In this document: piece after piece, positions 18,152-26,465 of the stretch | Layout of the letters: every line of letters starts with the position of its first letter | How positions within the stretch are numbered: position 1 is the stretch's first letter | Assembly: GCA_947499735.1 (NCBI GenBank) | Contig: CANMPP010000008.1 | Coordinates: forward strand, 1 to 56,104 | From: an uncultured Pelagimonas sp. | GTDB lineage: Bacteria > Pseudomonadota > Alphaproteobacteria > Rhodobacterales > Rhodobacteraceae | Length of the DNA: 56,104 bases | Reading direction: 5' to 3' | Made by a program: the position numbers and the translations under genes | Notes under the pieces: generated by a model | What the model saw: the letters and a program-made list of their open reading frames with translations, nothing else | What the model was told of the DNA's origin: nothing | Database searches by the model: none

Positions 18152-19492
18152 TTATCGCGCAATTGGTCCCTTGAACCACCTTGGAACCGTCCAGTGAAAC
18201 GGAAGAAACTTCACGATCTCTTCTAAAAGGAACAATGACAGCGCCCAAACAACCGGCGCCTTTAGGAAAAGAACCAAAAAGATCGTTGCGGGCACTTTGA
18301 ATAACCATTGTGATCCTAAGAATATATTCATGACATAAACTGTCCGCCCTGCTGCGCGCAATGTATTGCCGCAAATGGCGTTTGAATTCTTGGGCCAAGG
18401 CAAAAGTATTAGAACCGGGATAAACGTCAGAAGCGCCGTTTTTGTTTTCTCATCTAGGGCTGAATAGAAAATGTCGGTGGATAAAATCACGGCCAAATAG
18501 ACCACAGAAACAAGAAAAGCCGTTATGAAAGCGCCTTTCCAAACCATCCGCAAAAACGCGACTTGATCCGGCCAATCTTTGTCTGAACCAAGCTTTTGTG
18601 CGACCACAATTCCCGTTGCTTGCGCCCAAGCCATTCCAAATGTGCCGACAACCTGTATCCATGGTTGGATTAGGGTCAATGCCGCAAATTGATAGACATC
18701 GTAAGATGCATAAACAAATGTGCATGCCGTTGTAGAGGCGCGCGCACTAAAGAAGGTCGCCGCTATGGGCAGAGCAAATTTCAGATGATCCCAAAACACG
18801 GACTTGAACCGCGTGAGCACAGCGTTTTTCCACGCTGCTTCCATTCGAACGACGCAATAGATCAAATACCCCGTCCGCAATGCCGCGCCCACAACACTGC
18901 CGACCGCCGCGCCAGCCAATCCCATCTGGGGCAATCCTGCATGCCCGTGGATCAGCGCATAGGACAATAGCAAATTTACAGGAACAGATACGAGGTAGCT
19001 ATAAAGTGGAGATTTCGTATCGCCACACCCGTTGAAAAAGGCCGATAGGCTTTGCCCTAACGCCTCAGCCACAATCACGCCGGTAAAGATGATCAAATAA
19101 ATCCGGGCTTGCGCATAGACCTCGGGTGTTTGGGCCGTGGATTGCAAAGCAAGATCGCCAAACCCAAACAACAGCGCAAGACCAACACAGCAAACCGCGA
19201 TATTGATCGCTATGCTAGAGACAAAAGCATCCTTTAACGCCGACGCCTTGCCCGATCCCCATGCACGCGCCACCAAGATTTGGGCCGCATTCGAAAACGC
19301 ATTTTGCGCCCCTAGCAATAGGCCCCCAATCGCATCGGCCAAGCCCATGGCGGCCACCGATTGTTCACCAAGCGCGGCCACCAACCAGGTATCGGCAACA
19401 ACAATCCCGAAAAGCATGATCATGCGCAATGCCATTGGCCAAGCCAATGACAAATGCGCATGCCAGTCATGTACTGGGCGAGCGCCCGTCAA
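18152..19492 (-). CDS. MATE-family efflux transporter
   Basis: A 446-residue, twelve-helix membrane protein of the MatE family: two homologous six-helix halves, the first beginning LSLAWPMALRMIMLFG. Such proteins export cationic drugs, dyes or metabolites using a sodium or proton gradient. The chosen TTG start overlaps the TGA stop of the upstream TRAP large-permease gene (TTGA), which implies translational coupling. A later in-frame ATG would delete part of TM1, so it is less likely. A MATE gene inside a TRAP uptake operon is unusual; it may export an excess or toxic sugar intermediate (speculative). Confidence 0.85.
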   Translation of the reverse strand: MTGARPVHDWHAHLSLAWPMALRMIMLFGIVVADTWLVAALGEQSVAAMGLADAIGGLLLGAQNAFSNAAQILVARAWGSGKASALKDAFVSSIAINIAVCCVGLALLFGFGDLALQSTAQTPEVYAQARIYLIIFTGVIVAEALGQSLSAFFNGCGDTKSPLYSYLVSVPVNLLLSYALIHGHAGLPQMGLAGAAVGSVVGAALRTGYLIYCVVRMEAAWKNAVLTRFKSVFWDHLKFALPIAATFFSARASTTACTFVYASYDVYQFAALTLIQPWIQVVGTFGMAWAQATGIVVAQKLGSDKDWPDQVAFLRMVWKGAFITAFLVSVVYLAVILSTDIFYSALDEKTKTALLTFIPVLILLPWPKNSNAICGNTLRAAGRTVYVMNIFLGSQWLFKVPATIFLVLFLKAPVVWALSLFLLEEIVKFLPFHWTVPRWFKGPIAR

Positions 19493-20772
19493 TTAAGGAG
19501 AACCGACGGGAGCCATAGAGAGACTTGTGGGACATATGTCACGAGCATAAGTGCTCCAAAAATGGCGATATAGAAAGGGAAAATGGATTTCATTGCCTCT
19601 TCTATTTTGATCCGCCCAACGGCACAACCCACGAACAGACACGTGCCAACCGGTGGTGTGCACAGTCCAATGCCCAGATTGATCAACAACATAATCCCGA
19701 ATTGCGCCGGATCCATGCCCAGATCCTTGACGATGGGCAGGAAGATCGGCGTACAGATCAGGATCAAAGCCGCCATATCCATGATCATACCGAGGATCAG
19801 CAGGATGAGGTTGATCATCAGTAGGATCATGATCGGGTTTTCGGAAATCGCGACCAGCAAGTTCGATAGCTTTTCAGGTACCTGATACAGCGCCAAAAGA
19901 TAGGCAAACGAGCTGGCAAATGCGATCAGGATCATAACCATCGCTGTTGTGCGCACGGCCCCCTTCACCGCGATGAAAAAGTTTTCAACCGTCAGGCTGC
20001 GATAGAAGAACGCTGTCAGAAGCAGGGCGTAGATCGCGCCAAATGCACCGGATTCCGTTACGGTGAAGATACCTGATAGGGTACCGCCCACGATAATGAC
20101 CGCAGTGAAGAAACCAGGGATGGCATCAAGTGCAGTTTCACCAACCACTTTCCAACCGGGGAATGGTTCTGATGGGTAGTTGTGTTTGACCGACAGGATG
20201 TATGCGGCGATTGCAAGGCTGACGCACATCAAAACACCCGGCAAAACACCCGCCAAAAACAGTTTGGACACAGACAGGCCACCGCCAGCCGCCACAGCAA
20301 AGATGATCATGTTGTGGCTAGGTGGAATAACAATACCTGCAATGGATGATGTCACGGTAACGTTGACCGCGAAGTCAGGGCGATAGCCGCGCTCTTTCAT
20401 AACTGGCACCAAAAGCGACCCTAGAGCGGAAATATCTGCAACCGCGGATCCCGAAATGCCGCCAAACAGCATAGAGGAAAAGATGTTCACCATCGCAAGG
20501 CCACCTTTGAGATGACCAACCATGGCAGATGCCAACCGGACCAAGCGTTTGGCAATGCCACCATGCAGCATGATTTCACCTGCAAAGATAAAGAATGGGA
20601 TCGCCAACAGTGAAAAGACGGACACGCCCGCTGTTGCACGTTGGAACGTGATCAGCGTTGGGAAACCTTCATACCAAAAGGCGCTGGCAGCGGCGATGCC
20701 CATGGCAAAAGCAACCGGCATTCCGATAACAACACCAAGGGCAAAAACACCCAATAGAATAGCCAAACCCAT
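19489..20772 (-). CDS. TRAP transporter large permease subunit (DctM type)
   Basis: A 427-residue integral membrane protein with the repeated hydrophobic plan of the DctM family, including GGISGSAVADISALGSLLVPVMKE (read in two halves, residues about 105-128) and GIVIPPSHNMI. It forms the sodium-driven translocation channel with the small subunit, fed by the binding protein encoded at 21385-22377. Its ATG overlaps the small-subunit stop by one base (TGATG), and its stop overlaps the MATE start, so all three are translationally coupled. By position next to the alginate locus and a shared operator motif, the substrate may be an unsaturated or keto uronate (inference). Confidence 0.92.
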   Translation of the reverse strand: MGLAILLGVFALGVVIGMPVAFAMGIAAASAFWYEGFPTLITFQRATAGVSVFSLLAIPFFIFAGEIMLHGGIAKRLVRLASAMVGHLKGGLAMVNIFSSMLFGGISGSAVADISALGSLLVPVMKERGYRPDFAVNVTVTSSIAGIVIPPSHNMIIFAVAAGGGLSVSKLFLAGVLPGVLMCVSLAIAAYILSVKHNYPSEPFPGWKVVGETALDAIPGFFTAVIIVGGTLSGIFTVTESGAFGAIYALLLTAFFYRSLTVENFFIAVKGAVRTTAMVMILIAFASSFAYLLALYQVPEKLSNLLVAISENPIMILLMINLILLILGMIMDMAALILICTPIFLPIVKDLGMDPAQFGIMLLINLGIGLCTPPVGTCLFVGCAVGRIKIEEAMKSIFPFYIAIFGALMLVTYVPQVSLWLPSVLLN

Positions 20773-21299
20773 CAGAAATCCTCCAAAGTTTCAGGCGACC
20801 AGGATGGAAATTCGACGATGCGCAAGATCGCGCGCAAACCAGCGAATAGCATCATCAATCCGCCAAGCGATGTAATCGCCGCGGTTCGGATGCTTTCGGG
20901 AACATTTAGCATCGGCAAAAGGGTCGCCCAGCCAAATTCCATCAATTCCAGACCAGCCATCAGCATCACAAAGCCAAAGCCTGCCAGAATAAGATCGATC
21001 ACGATCAAAACACCCTTCTGCAACGCCGTGGGAAGTTGGTCGCGGAACAAGGTCACACCGATATGCGTATTTTCATAGACGCCAGCGGCGGCACCCAAAA
21101 ACGCGATGTAGCAAATCAGCAAGAGTGCCAATTGCTCGACCCAAGTTGGTGTCGAATTCAAAAGATATCGGCCTATGACAAGCCACCCGAATGTCACGAT
21201 CAACGTGACCAGCGCGGCTGAGGCAATCAGCAAGCAGAGTGAACGCAAGTGGCCAAGCCACAGGTCCACGCTCCGCGCAAAAGCAGAACCGTGTTTCAT
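20772..21299 (-). CDS. TRAP transporter small permease subunit (DctQ type)
   Basis: A four-helix DctQ-family protein of about 175 residues, starting at the ATG at 21299 (MKHGSAFARSVDLWLGHL) with AGAAAG upstream. The longer frame to 21344 begins inside the hairpin at 21333-21366 and adds a non-conserved tail, so I reject it. It contains VIGRYLLNSTPTWVEQLALLL, the conserved first amphipathic and membrane region of the family. It couples the large permease to the binding protein. It lies between the binding-protein gene and the large permease in the usual P-Q-M order. Confidence 0.88.
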   Translation of the reverse strand: MKHGSAFARSVDLWLGHLRSLCLLIASAALVTLIVTFGWLVIGRYLLNSTPTWVEQLALLLICYIAFLGAAAGVYENTHIGVTLFRDQLPTALQKGVLIVIDLILAGFGFVMLMAGLELMEFGWATLLPMLNVPESIRTAAITSLGGLMMLFAGLRAILRIVEFPSWSPETLEDF

Positions 21300-21332
21300 G
21301 GATTTCTTTCTAATGGGAGTGAGTGTTTGGGA

Positions 21333-21366
21333 AAGCTGGGGCATGACGCCATGCCCGCCCCAGCTT
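21333..21366 (-). terminator. Intercistronic hairpin between the TRAP binding protein and permease genes
   Basis: A 10-bp perfect stem (AAGCTGGGGC / GCCCCAGCTT) encloses a second small stem (ATG/CAT). There is no T-run on the minus strand. It probably stabilises the upstream dctP message or attenuates readthrough, giving more binding protein than permease. Confidence 0.6.
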
Positions 21367-21384
21367 AAAGGTACCGTGAGTGAC

Positions 21385-22377
21385 TTAGCTACCGCCGTCA
21401 GTACCGCGCATTGTGTTGACCAGATCCGTCAGATCAGGATTTGCAGCCAGGAACGTATCGTAGACAGGTGTCATTGCGTTTTGGAACGGCGCTTTGTCAG
21501 CGATTGTATTCACAGCCGTGCCGCCTGCTTTTACGATTTCCAGGCTGGCCGCTTCACGCTCTGCCCATAGCTCACGCTGATAATCCGCGCTTGCTTTGCC
21601 TGCAGCCAAAACGGCTTCTTGCTGCTCTGGTGTCATCTTTTCCCAGGTCTTCAAGCTCATGCACAGGCATTCAGGAATGATCAGGTGCTCAGACAAGGAA
21701 TAGTACTTGGCAACTTCAAAGTGGTTTGTGGATTCATAAGAAGGCGGGTTGTTTTCCGCACCGTCCACAACGCCTGTTTTCAGCGACTGATACACTTCTG
21801 CAAATGCCATAGGTGTCGCATTGCCGTCCATCGCTTCGATCATCTTCACGAAGAGATCGTTGGACATGACGCGGACCTTCAGGCCTTCGACATCAGCAGG
21901 TGTATTGATCGGGCGAACAGAGTTGTAAAAACTACGTGCACCGGCACCATACCAGCCAAGAGCAACGATGCCCTTTGCCTTCATACCTTCATTGATCGCA
22001 GCACCAACTTCGCCATCCATCAGACGATACATCTCTGGAACAGAGGCAAAGATGAAAGGCAAGGAAACAACATTGGTTTCTGGAACAACCTGACCCATCG
22101 GCCCTAGGCTAAATACACCGAAATCCAACGCACCCAGACGCAGCTGTTCAATCGCGTCAGGCTGGGATCCAAGAACACCATTGTGGTAGACTTTACCTGA
22201 AATATCGCCGGTCTTCTCGGAAACTTCTGCAACGAAGCTCTCCATGGCGATGGAAACCGGATACTCTTCGACGTGGATGTTCCAACCGCGTAGGTTCATC
22301 GCCTGCGCACCTGTCGCCACAGTCAAACACGTTGCTGCAGCCACAGCTGCGCCCGTAAAACGAGTGAAATAGGTCAT
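21385..22377 (-). CDS. TRAP transporter substrate-binding protein (DctP type)
   Basis: The start at 22377 (MTYFTRFTGAAVAAATCL) has GGGAGGA upstream and gives a signal peptide ending at AQA; the frame to 22434 lacks these. The 330-residue product is a standard DctP protein: LGALDFGVFSLG, then the ligand-arginine region GLKVRVMSNDLFV and the family signature GVVDGAENNPPSY. The arginine would pair with a substrate carboxylate, which fits a uronate or other sugar acid. It is the first gene of the TRAP operon. A CTTGGATACAAG palindrome at 22455-22466 in its promoter matches one in the alginate operon promoter, so the neighbouring GntR protein probably controls it. Confidence 0.9.
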   Translation of the reverse strand: MTYFTRFTGAAVAAATCLTVATGAQAMNLRGWNIHVEEYPVSIAMESFVAEVSEKTGDISGKVYHNGVLGSQPDAIEQLRLGALDFGVFSLGPMGQVVPETNVVSLPFIFASVPEMYRLMDGEVGAAINEGMKAKGIVALGWYGAGARSFYNSVRPINTPADVEGLKVRVMSNDLFVKMIEAMDGNATPMAFAEVYQSLKTGVVDGAENNPPSYESTNHFEVAKYYSLSEHLIIPECLCMSLKTWEKMTPEQQEAVLAAGKASADYQRELWAEREAASLEIVKAGGTAVNTIADKAPFQNAMTPVYDTFLAANPDLTDLVNTMRGTDGGS

Positions 22378-22454
22378 GCTGATCCTCCCTGATTGCATGA
22401 TGTGATGCCGTAACTCCTCCTTACGGCACGTCACAAAGCTTATTGGGATCTAAA

Positions 22455-22466
22455 CTTGGATACAAG
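22455..22466. promoter_or_regulatory. GntR/FCD operator upstream of the TRAP operon
   Basis: CTTGGATACAAG differs by one base from the palindrome CTTGTATACAAG, as does the site at 23370-23381. It lies 78 bases upstream of the dctP-like start. A flanking inverted repeat, ATTGGGATCT (22442-22451) / AGATCCCAAT (22485-22494), surrounds it and may add to the control. Confidence 0.6.
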
Positions 22467-22536
22467 AAAAAAGTTAATTCGCTAAGATCCCAATTTTTAA
22501 CGAAAACTCGACCAGCCCCCACGGATCATCGATTTT

Positions 22537-23232
22537 TTATGAATTGGCCTCATCCACAAAATATGCCGCATTATTCTTACGAATCGCCGCGATTGTTTCA
22601 TCCAAACGCGAAAGATGCTTCATGCCAGCGGCCACAGCCGCTTCTGCATCTCCAGCCTTTACAGCAGCAGCAATGTCTTTGTGATCCTCGATCAATTGTG
22701 GCATGCGCTCTTCTTTCGACAAGCCCAAGATGCACAATCGATCCACGCGTTCCTTTTCTGTCTTGATGACTTCAAATGCATAAGGAACACGGCCGATTTC
22801 ACATATCGCCATGTGAAAATCGTAGTCCAAATTCGCAAAGCTTACGAAATCTCGTTCGACAAACGCTTTTTGCTGCAAAGCGACACAGGCGTCTAACTGG
22901 AAACCCCCTGCGCTATCGCAGTTTTCTGCAGCGTTTCTTAAGGCAGCAGCCTCAATCGCCGCGCGTACAAACCTGCTCTTTTCTATCGCTCGGGCGGAAA
23001 ATTTCTTAACCTCCGTTGCCTTTTTTGGCCGTACCAAGATCAAATCTAAGCTTTCAAGCTTACGAAATGCATCTCTTACCGGCTGTCTCGACACGCCAAA
23101 GATTTCCGCGACTTCTGATTCAGAAATACGCGTGCCCGGCAATAGCCTGAGCGTTGAAATCTCACGTTGTAAGTGAATCACGATGTCATCTACAACGCTG
23201 CGTCGATCCCCCCCCATTGAAGTCGACTTCAT
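22537..23232 (-). CDS. GntR-family regulator with FCD domain (candidate alginate regulon regulator)
   Basis: Start at the ATG at 23232 (MKSTSMGGDRRS), which has AAGGAG 8 bases upstream; the frame extends to 23307 without a good site. The 231-residue protein has the FadR-type winged helix (ISESEVAEIFGVSRQPVRDA, then FRKLESLDLILVRPKK, about residues 35-90). An all-helical FCD sensor follows, with metal-ligand type residues (DYDFHMAI, DHKDIAAAV). FCD regulators usually sense sugar acids. The gene is divergent from the alginate importer operon and lies upstream of the TRAP operon, with the operator CTTGTATACAAG before each. The natural inducer is probably a uronate-derived intermediate such as KDG (inference). 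Confidence 0.9.
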   Translation of the reverse strand: MKSTSMGGDRRSVVDDIVIHLQREISTLRLLPGTRISESEVAEIFGVSRQPVRDAFRKLESLDLILVRPKKATEVKKFSARAIEKSRFVRAAIEAAALRNAAENCDSAGGFQLDACVALQQKAFVERDFVSFANLDYDFHMAICEIGRVPYAFEVIKTEKERVDRLCILGLSKEERMPQLIEDHKDIAAAVKAGDAEAAVAAGMKHLSRLDETIAAIRKNNAAYFVDEANS

Positions 23233-23369
23233 TATGTTCGCTCCTTTTCGAACAGCCCCCTTAGCGCGTGCACTCCTCCTTGTCAGCAATCTTTTGAAGA
23301 CTTGCAAACATGCGACACGCCAATACCATGGTCGAATAAGTTAATTAACGAATCTTACTGACATACAAA

Positions 23370-23381
23370 CTAGTATACAAG
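23370..23381. promoter_or_regulatory. GntR/FCD operator in the divergent regulator-importer promoter
   Basis: CTAGTATACAAG is one base from the palindrome CTTGTATACAAG and is followed at once by a TTGACA -35-like hexamer (23384-23389). This position would let bound protein block both the importer operon and the regulator gene. A perfect palindrome GTTAATTAAC lies nearby at 23339-23348. Confidence 0.6.
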
Positions 23382-23481
23382 TATTGACAACCTTTCAGAA
23401 TCAAGCGAAACAACATCATTAAACTAAACGGGACTGTGCGTAATCCCGTAGGAGGGATTTGCGCACGTAGGGAGGAAAGCT

Positions 23482-24594
23482 TTGCCAGGTGTCCGATTAG
23501 ACGGAATCGTCAAAAAATATGGTGCGGTACAGGTAGTACACGGCATCGATCTTGTTGTTGAAGAAGGTGAATTTGTTGTGTTGGTCGGGCCATCTGGCTG
23601 CGGCAAATCAACAACTTTGCGCATGATCGCAGGATTGGAAGATATCAGCGGTGGGTCACTCACAATTGACGAACGCGTCATGAACAGTGTTGCTCCAAAA
23701 GACCGCGACGTGGCAATGGTTTTCCAAAACTACGCCCTGTATCCGCACTTGAATGTTGCAGATAACATCGCGTTCGGTCTTCGCATTCGTAAAGAAAGCA
23801 AAGACAAAATTGCATCCGCAGTAGAAGAAGTCGCAGGCATCCTAGGCCTGACACCATATCTGGAACGCCGTCCGGCGGACCTGTCAGGCGGTCAGCGTCA
23901 GCGTGTTGCGATGGGCCGTGCGATTGTACGCCGCCCTAAAGTATTCTTGTTCGACGAACCTCTGTCCAACCTAGACGCAAAGCTTCGGACGCAAATGCGC
24001 GCCGAGATCAAGCGTTTGCACAACCGTTTGGGCGCGACATCTATATACGTTACGCACGATCAGGTCGAAGCGATGACGTTGGCAGACCGTATCGTGGTTA
24101 TGCATGATGGTCGCATCGAGCAAATCGGTTCCCCAATGGATCTGTTCCTGAATCCTGCCAATACATTTGTTGCAGGCTTCTTGGGCTCGCCACCCATGAA
24201 CATGTTCACAGCAACAGTCGTAGCAGGCCCGAACGGCCCGGTTGCAGAATTCCATGGCCAGTCTCTGGAATTGCCAAATCTGGATGCTTTGGAAATCGGC
24301 AGCGAGATCACATTGGGTGTGCGTCCTGAATTTGTTCAACTGAACGACGATCCTAACGCACCTGGCGTAAAAGTTGACGTTGATCTGGTTGAAACTCTGG
24401 GATCCGAGGCCTTGATTCACGCAACTCTGAACGGATCTCCTTTCGTGATCCGCACAGAGACGATCAGCCGTGCGCCAAGCAACGCTGCTCAGCAAAGCTT
24501 TACAATTGCACCTGAATTGCTGCGCATCTTTGATGTGGAAACAGGTGTTGCTCTGCCAGGTCAAGAAGTGGCCGTTCCGGAGAATGCGGCATGA
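23482..24594 (+). CDS. algS: ABC importer ATPase for alginate oligosaccharides (AlgS/MsmX-type)
   Basis: A 370-residue CUT1-family ATPase starting at TTG, supported by GGAGGAAAGC just upstream. Walker A is GPSGCGKST (36-44), followed by the Q-loop VFQNYALYPHLNVADNI, the signature LSGGQRQRVAMGRA and Walker B VFLFDEPLSNLDAKL, then the H-loop THDQVEAMTLADR. A C-terminal regulatory OB-fold domain (about 240-370) is typical of MalK/UgpC-type ATPases. It heads an operon AlgS-AlgM1-AlgM2-AlgQ in the same order of function as the Sphingomonas A1 alginate importer. The name rests on the partner binding protein and PL15 lyase; the ATPase alone would only be called sugar-type. Confidence 0.88.
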   Translation: MPGVRLDGIVKKYGAVQVVHGIDLVVEEGEFVVLVGPSGCGKSTTLRMIAGLEDISGGSLTIDERVMNSVAPKDRDVAMVFQNYALYPHLNVADNIAFGLRIRKESKDKIASAVEEVAGILGLTPYLERRPADLSGGQRQRVAMGRAIVRRPKVFLFDEPLSNLDAKLRTQMRAEIKRLHNRLGATSIYVTHDQVEAMTLADRIVVMHDGRIEQIGSPMDLFLNPANTFVAGFLGSPPMNMFTATVVAGPNGPVAEFHGQSLELPNLDALEIGSEITLGVRPEFVQLNDDPNAPGVKVDVDLVETLGSEALIHATLNGSPFVIRTETISRAPSNAAQQSFTIAPELLRIFDVETGVALPGQEVAVPENAA

Positions 24595-25541
24595 GCGACG
24601 CAACAGGACCTAATCAGGAAAACGGAGAGGGGCTGGTCGCCCATCTCATCGACCACTTTAAGAAAGAGTGGCAGCTTTATGTAATGCTGCTGCCAACGAT
24701 CGCATGGTTGGTCGTGTTTTTGTATAAGCCGATGTACGGCCTGCAAATCGCGTTCAAGGACTATTCGATCTTCCGCGGTATTTCTGGCAGCCCTTGGGTG
24801 GGTTTCGAACATTTCGAAACCCTGTTCCAAAGTGAACAGTTCATTCGGGCGCTGAAAAACACGGTTATCATCAGTTTCTACACGTTGATCTTCGGGTTTC
24901 CCGTTCCGATCTTCTTGGCTTTGATGTTCAACGAAGTCCTGAACCGCTGGTTCAAGAAAACATCACAAACCATCGTGTATTTGCCGCACTTCATCAGTTC
25001 GGTGATCATCGCTGGTATTGTGATGACAGCCTTTTCGCCATCCGCGGGTATTATCAATACCTTCCTCGGCTGGTTTGGGGTCGAACCGATCTACTTCTTG
25101 ACCAAGCCGGAATGGTTCCGCCCGATCTTTATCGGTACGGGCATCTGGCAAGAGGCAGGTTTCCAATCGATCGTTTATCTAGCTGCGATTGCTGGCGTGT
25201 CTCCGACACTTTATGAATCTGCTGTTGTGGACGGTGCAAGCCGTTGGCAAATGATGTGGAAAATCACCTTACCATCGATCCTTCCGACGATCATCATCAT
25301 GTTGATCATCCGGATCGGTAACATCCTTGAGGTGAGCTTCGAAATGATCATCCTGCTCTATCAGCCTGCAACCTATGAAACCGCTGACGTTGTGAACACG
25401 TTCATCTATCGTCAGGGTATCCAAGGGGGTCAATATGACCTGGCTGCCGCTGCTGGTCTGTTCAATGCTGTTGTCGCGTTTGTTCTTGTGATTTCGGCGA
25501 ACACAATTTCCAAGCGCTTCTCGCGCACATCACTGTGGTGA
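24591..25541 (+). CDS. algM1: ABC importer permease, AlgM1/LplB-like
   Basis: A 316-residue permease whose ATG overlaps the ATPase stop (ATGA). It has the long N-terminal cytoplasmic segment and six-helix plan of LplB/AlgM1-type permeases (YVMLLPTIAWLVVFLYKPMY is TM1). The EAA loop (ESAVVDGASRWQMMWKITLP, about residues 210-229) docks on the ATPase. It forms the inner-membrane heterodimer with the next gene product and receives oligosaccharide from the AlgQ-like protein. The LplB/YtcP-type permease pair together with a roughly 520-residue binding protein is a hallmark of importers for polysaccharide fragments. Confidence 0.88.
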   Translation: MSDATGPNQENGEGLVAHLIDHFKKEWQLYVMLLPTIAWLVVFLYKPMYGLQIAFKDYSIFRGISGSPWVGFEHFETLFQSEQFIRALKNTVIISFYTLIFGFPVPIFLALMFNEVLNRWFKKTSQTIVYLPHFISSVIIAGIVMTAFSPSAGIINTFLGWFGVEPIYFLTKPEWFRPIFIGTGIWQEAGFQSIVYLAAIAGVSPTLYESAVVDGASRWQMMWKITLPSILPTIIIMLIIRIGNILEVSFEMIILLYQPATYETADVVNTFIYRQGIQGGQYDLAAAAGLFNAVVAFVLVISANTISKRFSRTSLW

Positions 25542-25554
25542 GGAGTAGTTTATC

Positions 25555-26436
25555 ATGAGTATGAAGCATCTCTACAGTAAAGGTGATCGCCGTTTTGTTC
25601 TGATCAACTCGATCTTGATCGGCATCTTCACCCTATCTACCTTGTATCCTTTCATCTACATCACATCACTGTCCTTTAGCTCTGGCTTTGCAGCCCGCGC
25701 CGGTACCGTGGTGCTGACACCGATTGATACAACAATTGAAGCGTATAAATACGTTCTGGCCCAGCCAATGTTCTGGATCAGCTACAAAAACACGTTTCTT
25801 TACACTATCCTTGGAACATTGATGAGCTTGATCATCATTATTCCAGGGTCCTACGCCCTATCGCGTCCTCAGTTGAAAGGTCGCAGGTTCTGGAACTTGG
25901 TCGTTGCGTTTACCATGTGGTTCAACGCTGGTCTGATCCCGTTCTTCCTGAACATGCGTGACCTAGGACTGTTGGACAGCTATTTCGGCATCATCATCGG
26001 CTTTGCGGTCAACGGATTTAACATCATCCTGCTCCGCAACTTCTTTGAGGGCATTCCGCAAAGCTTTGAGGAGGCTGCGCGGATGGACGGTGCAAACGAA
26101 TTCCAGGTACTCTGGAAAGTGTATGTACCGCTCAGTAAGCCTGCGATCGCAACAGTGTCCCTGTTCTGTATCGTTGCACGTTGGAACGGCTTTTTCTGGG
26201 CAATGGTGTTGTTGCAAGACGAACAGAAGATTCCACTTCAGGTCTTCTTGCGCCACACGATTTCGACCTTGTCGGATGATAACGAATTTGGTGCCTCGCT
26301 GGTTGACGCAACGTATTCTGCGGAAACTGTTACAGCGGCCATCATTGTCTGCTCTATCATTCCGATCTTGATCATTTACCCATTCATCCAACGCTATTTC
26401 GAGAAGGGTATCCTTCTTGGTGGGGTGAAAGAGTAA
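25555..26436 (+). CDS. algM2: ABC importer permease, AlgM2/YtcP-like
   Basis: A 293-residue permease, exactly the length I recall for Sphingomonas AlgM2, 13 bases after the AlgM1-like gene. TM1 is FVLINSILIGIFTLSTLYPF. The EAA loop EEAARMDGANEFQVLWKVYV is at about 172-191, and the C-terminus ends YFEKGILLGGVKE, the typical MGxxKG-like tail of this family (here LGGVKE). It pairs with the upstream permease. The binding-protein gene follows at once. Confidence 0.88.
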   Translation: MSMKHLYSKGDRRFVLINSILIGIFTLSTLYPFIYITSLSFSSGFAARAGTVVLTPIDTTIEAYKYVLAQPMFWISYKNTFLYTILGTLMSLIIIIPGSYALSRPQLKGRRFWNLVVAFTMWFNAGLIPFFLNMRDLGLLDSYFGIIIGFAVNGFNIILLRNFFEGIPQSFEEAARMDGANEFQVLWKVYVPLSKPAIATVSLFCIVARWNGFFWAMVLLQDEQKIPLQVFLRHTISTLSDDNEFGASLVDATYSAETVTAAIIVCSIIPILIIYPFIQRYFEKGILLGGVKE

Positions 26437-26465
26437 TATTGTTAAATTCGCAACGGGAGGAAACT

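Noticed and set aside
22442-22494. Rho-independent terminator on the plus strand (ATTGGGATCT / AGATCCCAAT then TTTTT)
   Set aside because: No plus-strand gene ends upstream and the loop is 33 bases long; it more likely frames the operator of the minus-strand TRAP promoter.
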